Shown here: piece by piece, positions 27,135 to 35,236 of the stretch
How positions within the stretch are numbered: position 1 is the stretch's first letter
Layout: each line of letters starts with the position of its first letter
Assembly (NCBI GenBank): GCA_046052345.1
Contig: JBJOMN010000065.1
Location: 1 to 64,000 of the forward strand
Direction of reading: 5' to 3'
Source: Pollutiaquabacter sp046052345
GTDB lineage: Bacteria > Bacteroidota > Bacteroidia > AKYH767-A > 2013-40CM-41-45
DNA length: 64,000 nucleotides
Translations under genes and position numbers: made by a program
Notes under the pieces: generated by a model
The model's input: only the letters and a program-made list of their open reading frames with translations
What the model was told of the DNA's origin: nothing
Database searches by the model: none

Positions 27135-27172
27135 CTCATAACTGCTAACTGCGGTTTTTTTAAGATTTTTCG

Positions 27173-27180
27173 TAACTTTG
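27173..27180 (+). promoter_or_regulatory. TAnnTTTG -7 box for the Cas6-like gene
   Basis: TAACTTTG matches the Bacteroidota -7 consensus exactly and lies 89 bp upstream of the ATG at 27269. The -33 region is a T run rather than a clean TTTG. It would give the Cas6-like gene its own promoter, separate from the glycan operon. Confidence 0.5.
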
Positions 27181-27209
27181 TGTCCGTTTTAACGAAAAAC
27201 TGCAAAAAA

Positions 27210-27222
27210 CCGGTATTACCGG
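27210..27222. promoter_or_regulatory. 13-bp perfect dyad in the leader of the Cas6-like gene
   Basis: CCGGTA-T-TACCGG is a perfect inverted repeat with a single-base centre, about 25 bp after the predicted transcription start. The loop is too small for an RNA hairpin of full stem length, so a protein-binding site is as likely. No function is known. Confidence 0.3.
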
Positions 27223-27268
27223 CATCTTCTATTTTATCTGAAATCCTCTTTTTCACCTATCCCTTCCT

Positions 27269-28057
27269 ATGCGAATTAAAATCTCCTTTTTGAAGGTGCA
27301 CAGCAGTGCGGGAACCGTACCGTTGCACCACCAGAAGATCATTTCCGCCCTTATGGATGAGGTCATCCGCGAAGTCCCTACCGCATCGCCCTTCTATAAT
27401 TTCTCCTCCCTGAAAGGGACCTCCAAGGTCCAGAACGGGCAGATCAGATTCCTCTCCTCGAAAGTAACACTGGTCGTTTCCGCTGCACAGGATGATTTCG
27501 CGAAAGACTGGGTGGAAAACCTTTTCGATAAGCGATTGGTCAGCTTCGCCAAACTCACCCTCGTTCCGAAGGCTTACGAGGTGATTCCTGATCCCGAGTT
27601 CAAGACCGAGATGAAGTATGTCTGTATTTCGCCGATGGTCTGCCAGCCGCCGTTCGAGACCGATGCCGATGGGAACATACCGGATGCACTTGATCCGCGG
27701 ACGCAGGAGTTTTCCGATGCGTTCTACAACGCGATCATGGACCGTATGGAACAGGCCGGTTTCACACCCGAGCAGATGCAGAAGTTCGCCGAATTCGAGA
27801 TCATTCCTGATCCCGCTTACATCGACAAGATCCTGAATACGCACCGTAAGTTCGCCCGCATTTACAAGAACAACGATAACCTCCCGATATTCGGATACCT
27901 GTTGCCTTTTACGCTTCACGCGCACCCGCAGGTCCAGAAATTCGTCTGGGATTGCGGTATCGGTCTGTACACGGACCAAGGCTACGGCATGGTGGATGTA
28001 GTGGGCGGTATTTCACAGCCAAACATCCACGAAGAGGGGATGTCCGGTTCAAACTGA
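27269..28057 (+). CDS. Cas6-like CRISPR endoribonuclease family protein, stand-alone
   Basis: 262 residues. The opening MRIKISFLK, followed by PLHHQKIISALMDEV, is the Cas6 N-terminal ferredoxin-fold pattern. MKYVCISPMV in the middle recalls the Cas6 SP motif, and the C-terminal Gly-rich segment GIGLYTDQGYG (230-240) matches the Cas6 signature loop that contacts crRNA. His11, His20 and His21 are candidates for the catalytic position. Cas6 cuts CRISPR precursor RNA at repeat hairpins. No other cas gene and no repeat-spacer array is in the 64 kb, so the RNA target, if any, is unknown. It has its own promoter-like box (27173) and a dyad in its leader. Family assignment is from motif layout. Confidence 0.7.
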   Translation: MRIKISFLKVHSSAGTVPLHHQKIISALMDEVIREVPTASPFYNFSSLKGTSKVQNGQIRFLSSKVTLVVSAAQDDFAKDWVENLFDKRLVSFAKLTLVPKAYEVIPDPEFKTEMKYVCISPMVCQPPFETDADGNIPDALDPRTQEFSDAFYNAIMDRMEQAGFTPEQMQKFAEFEIIPDPAYIDKILNTHRKFARIYKNNDNLPIFGYLLPFTLHAHPQVQKFVWDCGIGLYTDQGYGMVDVVGGISQPNIHEEGMSGSN

Positions 28058-28113
28058 ATCAGGGTCGCTTGCCGTCAGTGACGGTCAACCAGCCGTATTT
28101 GCGATATTTTTGG

Positions 28114-28617
28114 CTATTCGAAACGTTCCGTCGCCTTGGCGAATTTGATGACCTGCTTTTCCCCGAAGGCGATGACGATCAGCGAATACAGGCCGAGGTC
28201 GTAATTGTCTACGGGTAATTCTTCCGTCAGTATCTGGTTGTAGAACGTGGCATTGAAATTCCTTTGATATTTCAAACGGCCATAGACATCGAAAATATAG
28301 AGGGTCGCAGGCCCCGGTTGTTTCATGAACAGGTTGAAGGTAGCCGGGAAATAGGAGACCGCGGTCGGGTACATGTCCGCCATGAAGTTGGTGCAGACCG
28401 TCCCCGGCGTCCAATTAAGTATTCCGCCCCAGAAATAGGCAGCGCACTGGTTGCGATAGTTCAGCTGGTCGCATCCACACACTGGTTCGAAATCCCTTCC
28501 GCACGGCTGGAAGTCGTTCGGTTCGCGGGTGGTGTCCTTGCACGTGGAGAAGAACTGCGCCGAAACCCCCTGACTGCACAGGGAAATCAATAACATCAAT
28601 GGTAACAGCCTAAGCAT
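28114..28617 (-). CDS. secreted Kazal-type protease inhibitor domain protein
   Basis: 167 residues from the ATG at 28617 (a GTG one codon upstream is less likely). Signal peptide (about 1-20). A Kazal domain with six Cys (C26, C39, C47, C49, C58, C75) and the motif EPVCGCDQLNYRNQCAA follows. The last 80 residues contain TLYIFDVYGRLKYQRNF, which resembles the end of a T9SS-type C-terminal beta-sandwich, but no YPNP motif is present. It probably inhibits serine proteases outside the cell or on its surface, perhaps defending envelope proteins. It is convergent with the Cas6-like gene and divergent from the AcpH-like gene. Confidence 0.8.
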   Translation of the reverse strand: MLRLLPLMLLISLCSQGVSAQFFSTCKDTTREPNDFQPCGRDFEPVCGCDQLNYRNQCAAYFWGGILNWTPGTVCTNFMADMYPTAVSYFPATFNLFMKQPGPATLYIFDVYGRLKYQRNFNATFYNQILTEELPVDNYDLGLYSLIVIAFGEKQVIKFAKATERFE

Positions 28618-28621
28618 CACT

Positions 28622-28629
28622 TAAAGGTA
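28622..28629 (-). promoter_or_regulatory. TAnnTTTA -7 box of the Kazal gene
   Basis: The minus strand reads TACCTTTA, one base from TAnnTTTG, ending 4 bp before the ATG at 28617. Transcription would start at or next to the start codon, giving a nearly leaderless mRNA. Confidence 0.4.
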
Positions 28630-28662
28630 AAGATTCGGCAAGAAGACGGCAAGATTCGGACG

Positions 28663-28670
28663 TATATTTG
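28663..28670 (+). promoter_or_regulatory. TAnnTTTG -7 box of the AcpH-like gene
   Basis: TATATTTG matches the consensus exactly and ends 13 bp before the GTG at 28684, so the mRNA leader would be very short. Confidence 0.5.
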
Positions 28671-28683
28671 CCGCAATTAAGCT

Positions 28684-29256
28684 GTGAATTTCCTCGCACA
28701 TATTTACCTGTCCGGCAACGATCCGGAGCTGCTGGTCGGTAATTTCATAGCCGACCATGTCAAGGGTAACCGCAAGGACCTTTTTCCGGAGGGCATCCGC
28801 CGCGGCATCGAGCTGCACAGGGCTATTGACTATTTCACGGATACCCATCCGGTCACGGCTTCCAGCCGACGGCTGTTAAGAGACCGTCATTCGAAGTACT
28901 CCGGAGTCGTAGTCGACCTTTTCTACGACCATTTCCTGGCAGCCGGATTTGCCGATTACTCCGACGTTGCCCTGCCGGAATTCGCAAGACGCAGTTATGA
29001 AATCATCGGCACCTACGGCGAATGGCTGCCCGAGACGGTCCGGGGATTCCTTCCATACATGGTCGAGCGCGACTGGCTGAGCAATTACGCCACACTGGAA
29101 GGGATCGGCCGTACGTTGACGGGATTGTCACGGCGCGTGCGTTTTCCTAACATCATGCACGAGGCGGTCGACGACCTGAAAGCCCACTATCCCGCGCTGG
29201 AAGCGGATTTCAGGAGGTTTTTCCCCGAATTGATTACCTTTGTATCCTTGCGATGA
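28684..29256 (+). CDS. acyl carrier protein phosphodiesterase-like protein (AcpH family)
   Basis: 190 residues, the usual length of the family (DUF479). Start is GTG at 28684, giving MNFLAHIYLSG, the typical family opening. His-Asp motifs LHRAIDYFTDTHP (about 43-55) and VDLFYDHFLA (about 78-87) fit an HD-like metal site. AcpH removes the phosphopantetheine arm from acyl carrier protein; function in Bacteroidota is inferred from the family. Three bases separate it from the DUF167 gene. Confidence 0.85.
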   Translation: MNFLAHIYLSGNDPELLVGNFIADHVKGNRKDLFPEGIRRGIELHRAIDYFTDTHPVTASSRRLLRDRHSKYSGVVVDLFYDHFLAAGFADYSDVALPEFARRSYEIIGTYGEWLPETVRGFLPYMVERDWLSNYATLEGIGRTLTGLSRRVRFPNIMHEAVDDLKAHYPALEADFRRFFPELITFVSLR

Positions 29257-29259
29257 GGC

Positions 29260-29517
29260 ATGCAGCTCTACGTGAACGTCAAACCCGGCCGGCGTTTTAA
29301 CCGCCTGGAAAAGGCCGAGAACGGCTGGGTTGTCTCGTTAAGGGCGCCTGCTGTCGACGGAAAAGCCAACGAGGCGCTGGTGGAATACCTCTCCGAGATA
29401 CTGGGAATCCCCGTATCGAAGATCGTCCTGCGGAAAGGCCGCACTTCGCGACTGAAGTGCCTTGAAATACCCGCAGAGGAGGGTGAAATCACCCAAAGAC
29501 TGCTAAAAGCCCTTTAA
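29260..29517 (+). CDS. DUF167 / YggU family protein
   Basis: 85 residues. The family pattern is clear: VNVKPGRRFNRLE, LRAPAVDGKANEALVEYLSE and KIVLRKGRTSRLKCLEI. Function of the family is unknown. It lies 3 bp after the AcpH-like gene and shares its transcript. A small hairpin (CACAG/CTGTG, 29531-29544) follows, without a T run. Confidence 0.85.
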   Translation: MQLYVNVKPGRRFNRLEKAENGWVVSLRAPAVDGKANEALVEYLSEILGIPVSKIVLRKGRTSRLKCLEIPAEEGEITQRLLKAL

Positions 29518-29627
29518 ACGGGCGTATGCACAGCTCGCTGTGGATATTTACGGATTCCGGCGACCCTCCCGCATAAGCCGCTTGGTACCTTTAACCGCTT
29601 GAATTAATTCTAAAAAACACAGTTTCA

Positions 29628-31496
29628 ATGTCAGACAGGAAAAAACCGGATCACGGCTATACAGAGGAAAGCATCCGGTCGCTGGATTGGAAAGAACACA
29701 TACGGACCCGTCCGGGGATGTATATCGGAAAACTGGGCGACGGATCGTCCCGGGACGACGGTATCTATGTGTTACTGAAGGAAGTGATCGATAATTCCAT
29801 CGACGAGCACGTCATGGGATACGGCAAGGTCATTGACGTCGATATTCAGGACGGAAAAGTGGACGTGCGTGATTACGGCCGGGGCATTCCGCTCGGCAAG
29901 GTCGTCGAGTGCGTATCCAAGATCAATACCGGCGGAAAATACGACAGCAAGGCGTTCCAGAAGAGCGTCGGTCTGAACGGCGTCGGTACCAAGGCGGTGA
30001 ACGCCTTATCCAGTTATTTCCGCGTCCAGGCGGTCCGGGAGGGAAGAACCAAGATCGCCGAATTCGCCTACGGCGACCTGAAAAAGGAGGAGCGGGAGAA
30101 GTCCAGCGACGAGAAGAACGGTACTCGTATGACCTTCGAGCCGGATGATTCCGTCTTCCACAAGTACAGGTACAACAAGGAGTACGTGGAGCAGATGCTC
30201 TGGAATTACGCGTATCTCAACCGCGGGCTCACCATCAATTTCAACGGCGATGCCTTTCATTCCGAAAACGGACTTCGCGACCTGCTCGAGAGGAATCTCT
30301 CCGATGAAGTCCGCTATCCGATCATCCATCTCCGTGGCGATGACATCGAAATCGCCTTCACGCACACCATGGGCTACGGCGAGGATTATTTCTCGTTCGT
30401 CAACGGACAGCATACCACCCAAGGCGGAACCCATCAGGCCGCCTTCCGCGAGGCGATCGTAAAGACGGTGCGCGAGTTCTACAAGAAGGAGTTCGATGCC
30501 AGCGACGTCAGGACCTCCATCGTCGCCGCCATCAGCGTGCGCGTTCAGGAGCCGGTGTTCGAATCCCAGACCAAGACCAAGCTCGGATCACTCACCCGCG
30601 AGCCGAACGGCGTCCAGATCAGGACATGGATCAACGACTTCGTAAAGACGGAGCTTGACAATTACCTCCACAAGTATCCGGAAACGGCCAAGGCGCTCGA
30701 GGCGAAGATTCTCCAGAGCGAGCGGGAGCGGAAGGAGATCGCCGGTATCAAGAAGCTGGCGAACGAACGCGCCCGCAAGGCCAACCTCCACAACCGGAAG
30801 CTGCGCGACTGCCGTGTCCATTTCAATTCACGGCACATCCAACGTCAGGACTCGACCATCTTCATCACCGAGGGCGATTCCGCTTCCGGTTCCATCACCA
30901 AGTCGCGCGATGTGAACACCCAAGCGGTATTCAGCCTGAAGGGCAAGCCGCTCAACTGTTACGGGCTTACCAAAAAGGTCGTCTACGAGAACGAGGAGTT
31001 CAACCTGCTCGTCAATGCGTTGAACGTGGAAGACGGCATGGACGAGTTACGCTACAACCGCATCGTCATCGCCACCGATGCCGACGTGGACGGCATGCAC
31101 ATCCGGTTGTTGTTGCTGACGTTCTTCCTTCAATTCTATCCCGAGCTGGTACGGAACGGACACGTCTTCATCCTCCAGACACCGTTGTTCCGCGTCCGTA
31201 ACAAGAAAGAGACCGTGTACTGTTACTCGGAGCAGGAGCGCGTGAACGCCATCGCCCGCCTGGGTGCCAAGCCGGAGATCACCCGTTTCAAAGGGCTTGG
31301 CGAAATCTCGCCCGACGAGTTCGGCCATTTCATCGGCAAGAGCATCCGTCTCGAGCCGGTCATGATCGGACAGGAGGAGACCATCCACAAACTGCTCGAT
31401 TATTACATGGGAAAGAACACGCCTGAGAGGCAGGAGTTCATCATTTCAAATCTGCGCCTGGAGAAGGATGTCGTGGCCGAAGAGGCCGCCGTCTGA
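29628..31496 (+). CDS. parE: DNA topoisomerase IV subunit B (ParE)
   Basis: 622 residues. GHKL ATPase motifs are present: LKEVIDNSIDEH (about 46-57), RDYGRGIPLG and GLNGVGTKAVNALS. The TOPRIM domain has ITEGDSASGS (about 413-422) and the metal site DADVDGMHIR (about 484-493). The length and the absence of the GyrB insert favour ParE, the decatenase ATPase subunit, over GyrB; parC follows 18 bp downstream. A TACCTTTA box (29586-29593) is a possible promoter. Confidence 0.9.
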   Translation: MSDRKKPDHGYTEESIRSLDWKEHIRTRPGMYIGKLGDGSSRDDGIYVLLKEVIDNSIDEHVMGYGKVIDVDIQDGKVDVRDYGRGIPLGKVVECVSKINTGGKYDSKAFQKSVGLNGVGTKAVNALSSYFRVQAVREGRTKIAEFAYGDLKKEEREKSSDEKNGTRMTFEPDDSVFHKYRYNKEYVEQMLWNYAYLNRGLTINFNGDAFHSENGLRDLLERNLSDEVRYPIIHLRGDDIEIAFTHTMGYGEDYFSFVNGQHTTQGGTHQAAFREAIVKTVREFYKKEFDASDVRTSIVAAISVRVQEPVFESQTKTKLGSLTREPNGVQIRTWINDFVKTELDNYLHKYPETAKALEAKILQSERERKEIAGIKKLANERARKANLHNRKLRDCRVHFNSRHIQRQDSTIFITEGDSASGSITKSRDVNTQAVFSLKGKPLNCYGLTKKVVYENEEFNLLVNALNVEDGMDELRYNRIVIATDADVDGMHIRLLLLTFFLQFYPELVRNGHVFILQTPLFRVRNKKETVYCYSEQERVNAIARLGAKPEITRFKGLGEISPDEFGHFIGKSIRLEPVMIGQEETIHKLLDYYMGKNTPERQEFIISNLRLEKDVVAEEAAV

Positions 31497-31514
31497 GGGT
31501 AACTGAACACTAGT

Positions 31515-33839
31515 ATGGCAAAAAGCAAGCAGACAAAACAGAATAAGCAGGAGCTTCCCGCCAAGGAGGAGCAGCCTGTGCGCGCCCGCGCCGAGAAGAA
31601 CGGCAGCATACATGTCAACGGCATGTACGAGAACTGGTTCCTCGATTACGCCTCATATGTTATCCTGGAGCGGGCAGTTCCGCATATCAACGACGGACTC
31701 AAGCCCGTACAGCGGCGCATCCTTCATTCCATGTGGGAGATGGAGGACGGCCGTTACAACAAGGTGGCCAACGTCATCGGACATGCGATGAAGTACCATC
31801 CGCACGGCGACGCCTCCATCGGAGACGCCATGGTGCAGCTGGGCCAGAAGGACCTGCTCATTGACATGCAGGGGAACTGGGGCAACATCTATACCGGCGA
31901 CAGTGCAGCGGCTCCGCGATACATCGAAGCGCGCCTGTCCAAGTTCGCCCTCGATGTCGTTTTCAATCCTAAGACCACGGAATGGCAGCTCAGTTACGAC
32001 GGACGTAACAAGGAACCGGTGACGCAACCTGTAAAGTTCCCCTTGTTGCTCGCCCAAGGCGTCGAGGGCATCGCAGTCGGTCTGGCCTGCCGTATCCTCC
32101 CGCATAACTTCATCGAATTGCTGGAAGGTTCCATCGACATCCTCCGCGGCAAGAAAGTCAGCCTCGTGCCGGATTTCCCCACCGGCGGCATCGCCGACTT
32201 CAGCAAGTACGGGGAAGGATTGCGCGGCGGCCGAATCCGCATCCGTGCGAAGATCGACAAGAAGGACCGCAAGACGCTTGTGATCAACGAAATCCCGTTC
32301 GGCACTACCACCACTTCCCTGATCGACAGCATCCTGTCTGCCAATGATAAAGGTAAGATCAAGATCAAGAAGGTCGAGGACAATACGGCCGCCGGGGTCG
32401 AGATCGTGCTGCATCTTCATAGCGATTCTTCGGAAGACCTCGACAAGACGATCGACGCATTGTATGCCTTTACGGACTGCGAAGTGTCCATCTCTCCGAA
32501 CTCCTGCGTCATCATCGACGACAAGCCGCGCTTCATGAGCGTGAACGATATCCTCAAGTACAACACGGAGCAGACGCTTGGACTGCTCCGCAAGGAGTTG
32601 GAGATCCGGCGCAGTGAGCTGGAGGAAGAATGGCATTTCAGCTCACTGGTGAAGATATTCATCGAGAAGCGCATCTACCGAAACATCGAAGAATGTACGA
32701 CCTGGGAGCAGGTGATCGATACGATCGACGCGGGCCTCAAGCCGTACAAGAAGAAGTTCAAAAGGGAGATTACGCGCGACGACATCATCGGTCTTACCGA
32801 AATCAAGATCAAGCGTATCTCCAAGTACGATGTCAAGGAGCAGGACGAGAAGATCCGCGGACTCGAAGCCGAACTCGACGAGGTAGCGCATCATCTGGCC
32901 AACCTGAAACAGTACACCATTGCCTGGTTCAAGGAACTGATCCGTAAATACGGCAAAGGCCGGGAGCGGAAGACGAAGATCAGCGCCTTCGAGCAGGTGG
33001 TCGCTTCCGAGGTGATCATCAACAACCAGAAGCTCTACGTCAACCGTGAGGACGGATTCGCCGGGTTCGGCATGCGTAAGGACGAGTTTGTTTCCGAGTG
33101 CTCCGATCTGGACGAGATCCTTGTCATCCGCGGCGACGGAAGCCTGATCGTCACCAAGGTCGGGGAGAAGAAATATGTGGGTAAGGACGTCCGGTACATC
33201 TCGGTCTTCCGCAAATCCGATCCCGAGCCGGTCTTCAACCTTGTTTACCAGGATGGCAGAGGCGGTGCCGTGATGATCAAGAGGTTCACCGTCGGCGGAA
33301 CCACCCGCGACAAGGAATATGTCCTGACGAAGGGAAACGAAGGGTCTAAGATCCTTTATCTGTCTCTTTGCGCCGACGCGCAGTCGGGCGAGAAGGTACG
33401 GGTGATGCTCCGTCCCAAACCAAAGCTGCGCATCACCCAGATGGACGTCGACTTCAACGATTACGAAGTGAAAGGCCGTGGTACGATCGGTGTCACCCTC
33501 ACGAAGAATTCCGCTTCGAAAGTCGTAAAGCTCGCTGATGCCGCTCCGGTGAAGAAAGCCGAGCAGCTTGCCATTGCCGAGGTCTCTGCGGCTTCCCCGA
33601 AGAAGGAGATGCCGGCTGCAAAAACAGCTCCCAAGGCCACGGCCAAGGCGGCCGCTTCCGGGAAACCGGCAGTGAAGGCCGTTCCTGCCTCGAAGTCTCC
33701 TTCGAAAAATGCGCCCGCACCAAAAAAAGCAAGTCCACTCAAGGAGGAAAAGGCCGTCACCGTTGAGTGGGATATGGCAACTAACAATGACGCGCCGTCT
33801 TCCGGAAAGAAGAAGTCCCAGATGAAGATGGATTTCTGA
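31515..33839 (+). CDS. parC: DNA topoisomerase IV subunit A (ParC), Ala/Lys/Pro-rich tail
   Basis: 774 residues. The breakage-reunion domain is intact: VQRRILHSMWEM (65-76), MKYHPHGDASIGDAM (92-106) and the catalytic Y136 in AAAPRYIEARLSKF. The C-terminal beta-propeller-like part (about 520-665) lacks a GyrA box, favouring ParC. Residues from about 665 to 765 form a low-complexity tail rich in Ala, Lys and Pro that is likely disordered and may touch DNA. Together with ParE it separates linked daughter chromosomes. A terminator follows at 33863. Confidence 0.9.
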   Translation: MAKSKQTKQNKQELPAKEEQPVRARAEKNGSIHVNGMYENWFLDYASYVILERAVPHINDGLKPVQRRILHSMWEMEDGRYNKVANVIGHAMKYHPHGDASIGDAMVQLGQKDLLIDMQGNWGNIYTGDSAAAPRYIEARLSKFALDVVFNPKTTEWQLSYDGRNKEPVTQPVKFPLLLAQGVEGIAVGLACRILPHNFIELLEGSIDILRGKKVSLVPDFPTGGIADFSKYGEGLRGGRIRIRAKIDKKDRKTLVINEIPFGTTTTSLIDSILSANDKGKIKIKKVEDNTAAGVEIVLHLHSDSSEDLDKTIDALYAFTDCEVSISPNSCVIIDDKPRFMSVNDILKYNTEQTLGLLRKELEIRRSELEEEWHFSSLVKIFIEKRIYRNIEECTTWEQVIDTIDAGLKPYKKKFKREITRDDIIGLTEIKIKRISKYDVKEQDEKIRGLEAELDEVAHHLANLKQYTIAWFKELIRKYGKGRERKTKISAFEQVVASEVIINNQKLYVNREDGFAGFGMRKDEFVSECSDLDEILVIRGDGSLIVTKVGEKKYVGKDVRYISVFRKSDPEPVFNLVYQDGRGGAVMIKRFTVGGTTRDKEYVLTKGNEGSKILYLSLCADAQSGEKVRVMLRPKPKLRITQMDVDFNDYEVKGRGTIGVTLTKNSASKVVKLADAAPVKKAEQLAIAEVSAASPKKEMPAAKTAPKATAKAAASGKPAVKAVPASKSPSKNAPAPKKASPLKEEKAVTVEWDMATNNDAPSSGKKKSQMKMDF

Positions 33840-33862
33840 GTTCTACCTGACTATTTCGAACG

Positions 33863-33889
33863 ACCCGGCTGCTTCCAGCCGGGTTTTTC
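33863..33889 (+). terminator. Rho-independent terminator after parC
   Basis: ACCCGGCT (33863-33870) pairs perfectly with AGCCGGGT (33877-33884) around a 6-base loop, followed by a T-rich run. It lies 24 bp after the parC stop codon. Confidence 0.9.
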
Positions 33890-33973
33890 GTTTTTATCGC
33901 TTTAGGACCTCCAACGGGCAATTTTTTTACATCCGCTTCGTTCACTTTCTCTTCTGCTCTGCGTATATTGGGG

Positions 33974-35236
33974 ATGATGAGACGGTTTTTCGTTTTCCTG
34001 TTTTTTGCCATGACCTCGCTGAGGTCTTTCGGGTCGTTCGTCCTGGTGCCCATGGACGACAGCCAGACCGATCATCTCAAGGCCTACGGACTGGCATTCA
34101 AGGTCCTTCAGGACGGTTTGGATGTGCAGTGGTTGCTTAACTACCGCGGCGGCAGTTTCCTGATTGCGGACAATCTGCGCATCGAGCAGGAATGCACGAT
34201 CCGCGGGGTATCGTTCAATGTGATCGCCGACGGTCAGGCCGGTGCCATACTGACCGAAATATCGAACCCGGAGGTGAACCAGGATGTCGTCAAGCTGGAG
34301 AAAGCACCAAAGATAGCGGTGTATTCTCCTAAGAATAAGATGCCTTGGGACGATGCAGTGACGCTCGCGCTCACCTATGCGGAAATCCCGTACGATATCG
34401 TCTACGACGAGGAAGTAATCGGCGGAAAACTGCCGCTGTACGACTGGCTGCACCTGCACCACGAGGATTTCACCGGCCAATACGGCCGATTCTGGGCGGC
34501 TTACAGGAACGCACCGTGGTACCAGGAGGACGTGCGTCTGCAGGAGGCGATGGCCTCCAAGCTCGGCTTTTCGAAAGTGTCACAGATGAAGCTGGCGGTG
34601 GCGCAGCGTATCCGGGATTTCGTCGTAGGAGGAGGTTATCTCTTCGCCATGTGTTCGGCTACCGACAGCTATGACATTGCGTTGTCTGCCGAAGGGGTTG
34701 ACATCTGCGGAGAGATGTTCGACGGTGACCCCGCTGATCCGTCGATGAATTCGAAAGTGGATTTTGAGAAGACGTTCGCTTTCAGAAACTATAAGCTGAG
34801 CACGAATCCGTATGAATACGAATTCAGTGACATCGATAACCAGCCGCCGGCGCGCCGTATCGACAGGACATCCGATTTTTTCACGTTATTCGAATTTTCC
34901 GCCAAGTGGGATCCTGTTCCCACCATGCTTTGCCAGAACCACGAACAGGTCATCAAAGGCTTCCTCGGCCAGACTACCGCCTTCAAGAAACGTACGCTTA
35001 AGTCCGAGGTACTGATCATGGGCGACTGCAAAGCGGAAGAGGAGGCACGCTACATCCACGGCGATTTCGGCAAAGGCACCTGGACATTTTACGGCGGGCA
35101 CGATCCTGAGGATTATCAACACCAGGTCGGGGATCCTCCGACGGACCTTTCCTTGCATCCCAATTCACCCGGATACCGGCTCATCCTGAACAACGTGCTG
35201 TTTCCGGCTGCTAAGAAGAAGAAGCAGAAGACCTGA
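33974..35236 (+). CDS. conserved exported Bacteroidota protein (often mislabelled asparagine synthetase B)
   Basis: 420 residues from the ATG at 33974. A signal peptide (about 1-20) is followed by a highly conserved soluble domain: LVPMDDSQTDHLKAYGLAF, VVKLEKAPKIAVYSP (around 105-120), YDWLHLHHEDFTGQYG and a nucleotide-binding-like GGGYLFAMCSATDSYDIAL. The last resembles GATase1-type folds. No asparagine synthetase motif (N-terminal Cys2, SGG.DSS) is present, so that common database label is wrong. Function is unknown. A TATATTGG box (33964-33971) directly before the start suggests a leaderless mRNA. It is convergent with the porin gene, with no gap. Confidence 0.75.
   Translation: MMRRFFVFLFFAMTSLRSFGSFVLVPMDDSQTDHLKAYGLAFKVLQDGLDVQWLLNYRGGSFLIADNLRIEQECTIRGVSFNVIADGQAGAILTEISNPEVNQDVVKLEKAPKIAVYSPKNKMPWDDAVTLALTYAEIPYDIVYDEEVIGGKLPLYDWLHLHHEDFTGQYGRFWAAYRNAPWYQEDVRLQEAMASKLGFSKVSQMKLAVAQRIRDFVVGGGYLFAMCSATDSYDIALSAEGVDICGEMFDGDPADPSMNSKVDFEKTFAFRNYKLSTNPYEYEFSDIDNQPPARRIDRTSDFFTLFEFSAKWDPVPTMLCQNHEQVIKGFLGQTTAFKKRTLKSEVLIMGDCKAEEEARYIHGDFGKGTWTFYGGHDPEDYQHQVGDPPTDLSLHPNSPGYRLILNNVLFPAAKKKKQKT

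Noticed and set aside
27257..27979. 240-codon open frame on the minus strand across the Cas6-like gene
   Set aside because: It is a shadow of the Cas6-like gene, with no recognisable motif; the plus-strand protein has a family signature and a promoter box.
28072..28084. CCGTCA-G-TGACGG inverted repeat after the Cas6-like gene as a terminator
   Set aside because: The loop would be one base and no T run follows on either strand, so termination is unlikely.
31653..32636. 327-codon minus-strand open frame inside parC
   Set aside because: Antisense to a fully conserved topoisomerase gene; long antisense frames are expected in such codon-biased genes.
33974..35236. Asparagine synthetase B as a name for this gene
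   Set aside because: No glutaminase Cys2, no PP-loop; a true member (48905-50797) in the same window shows both.
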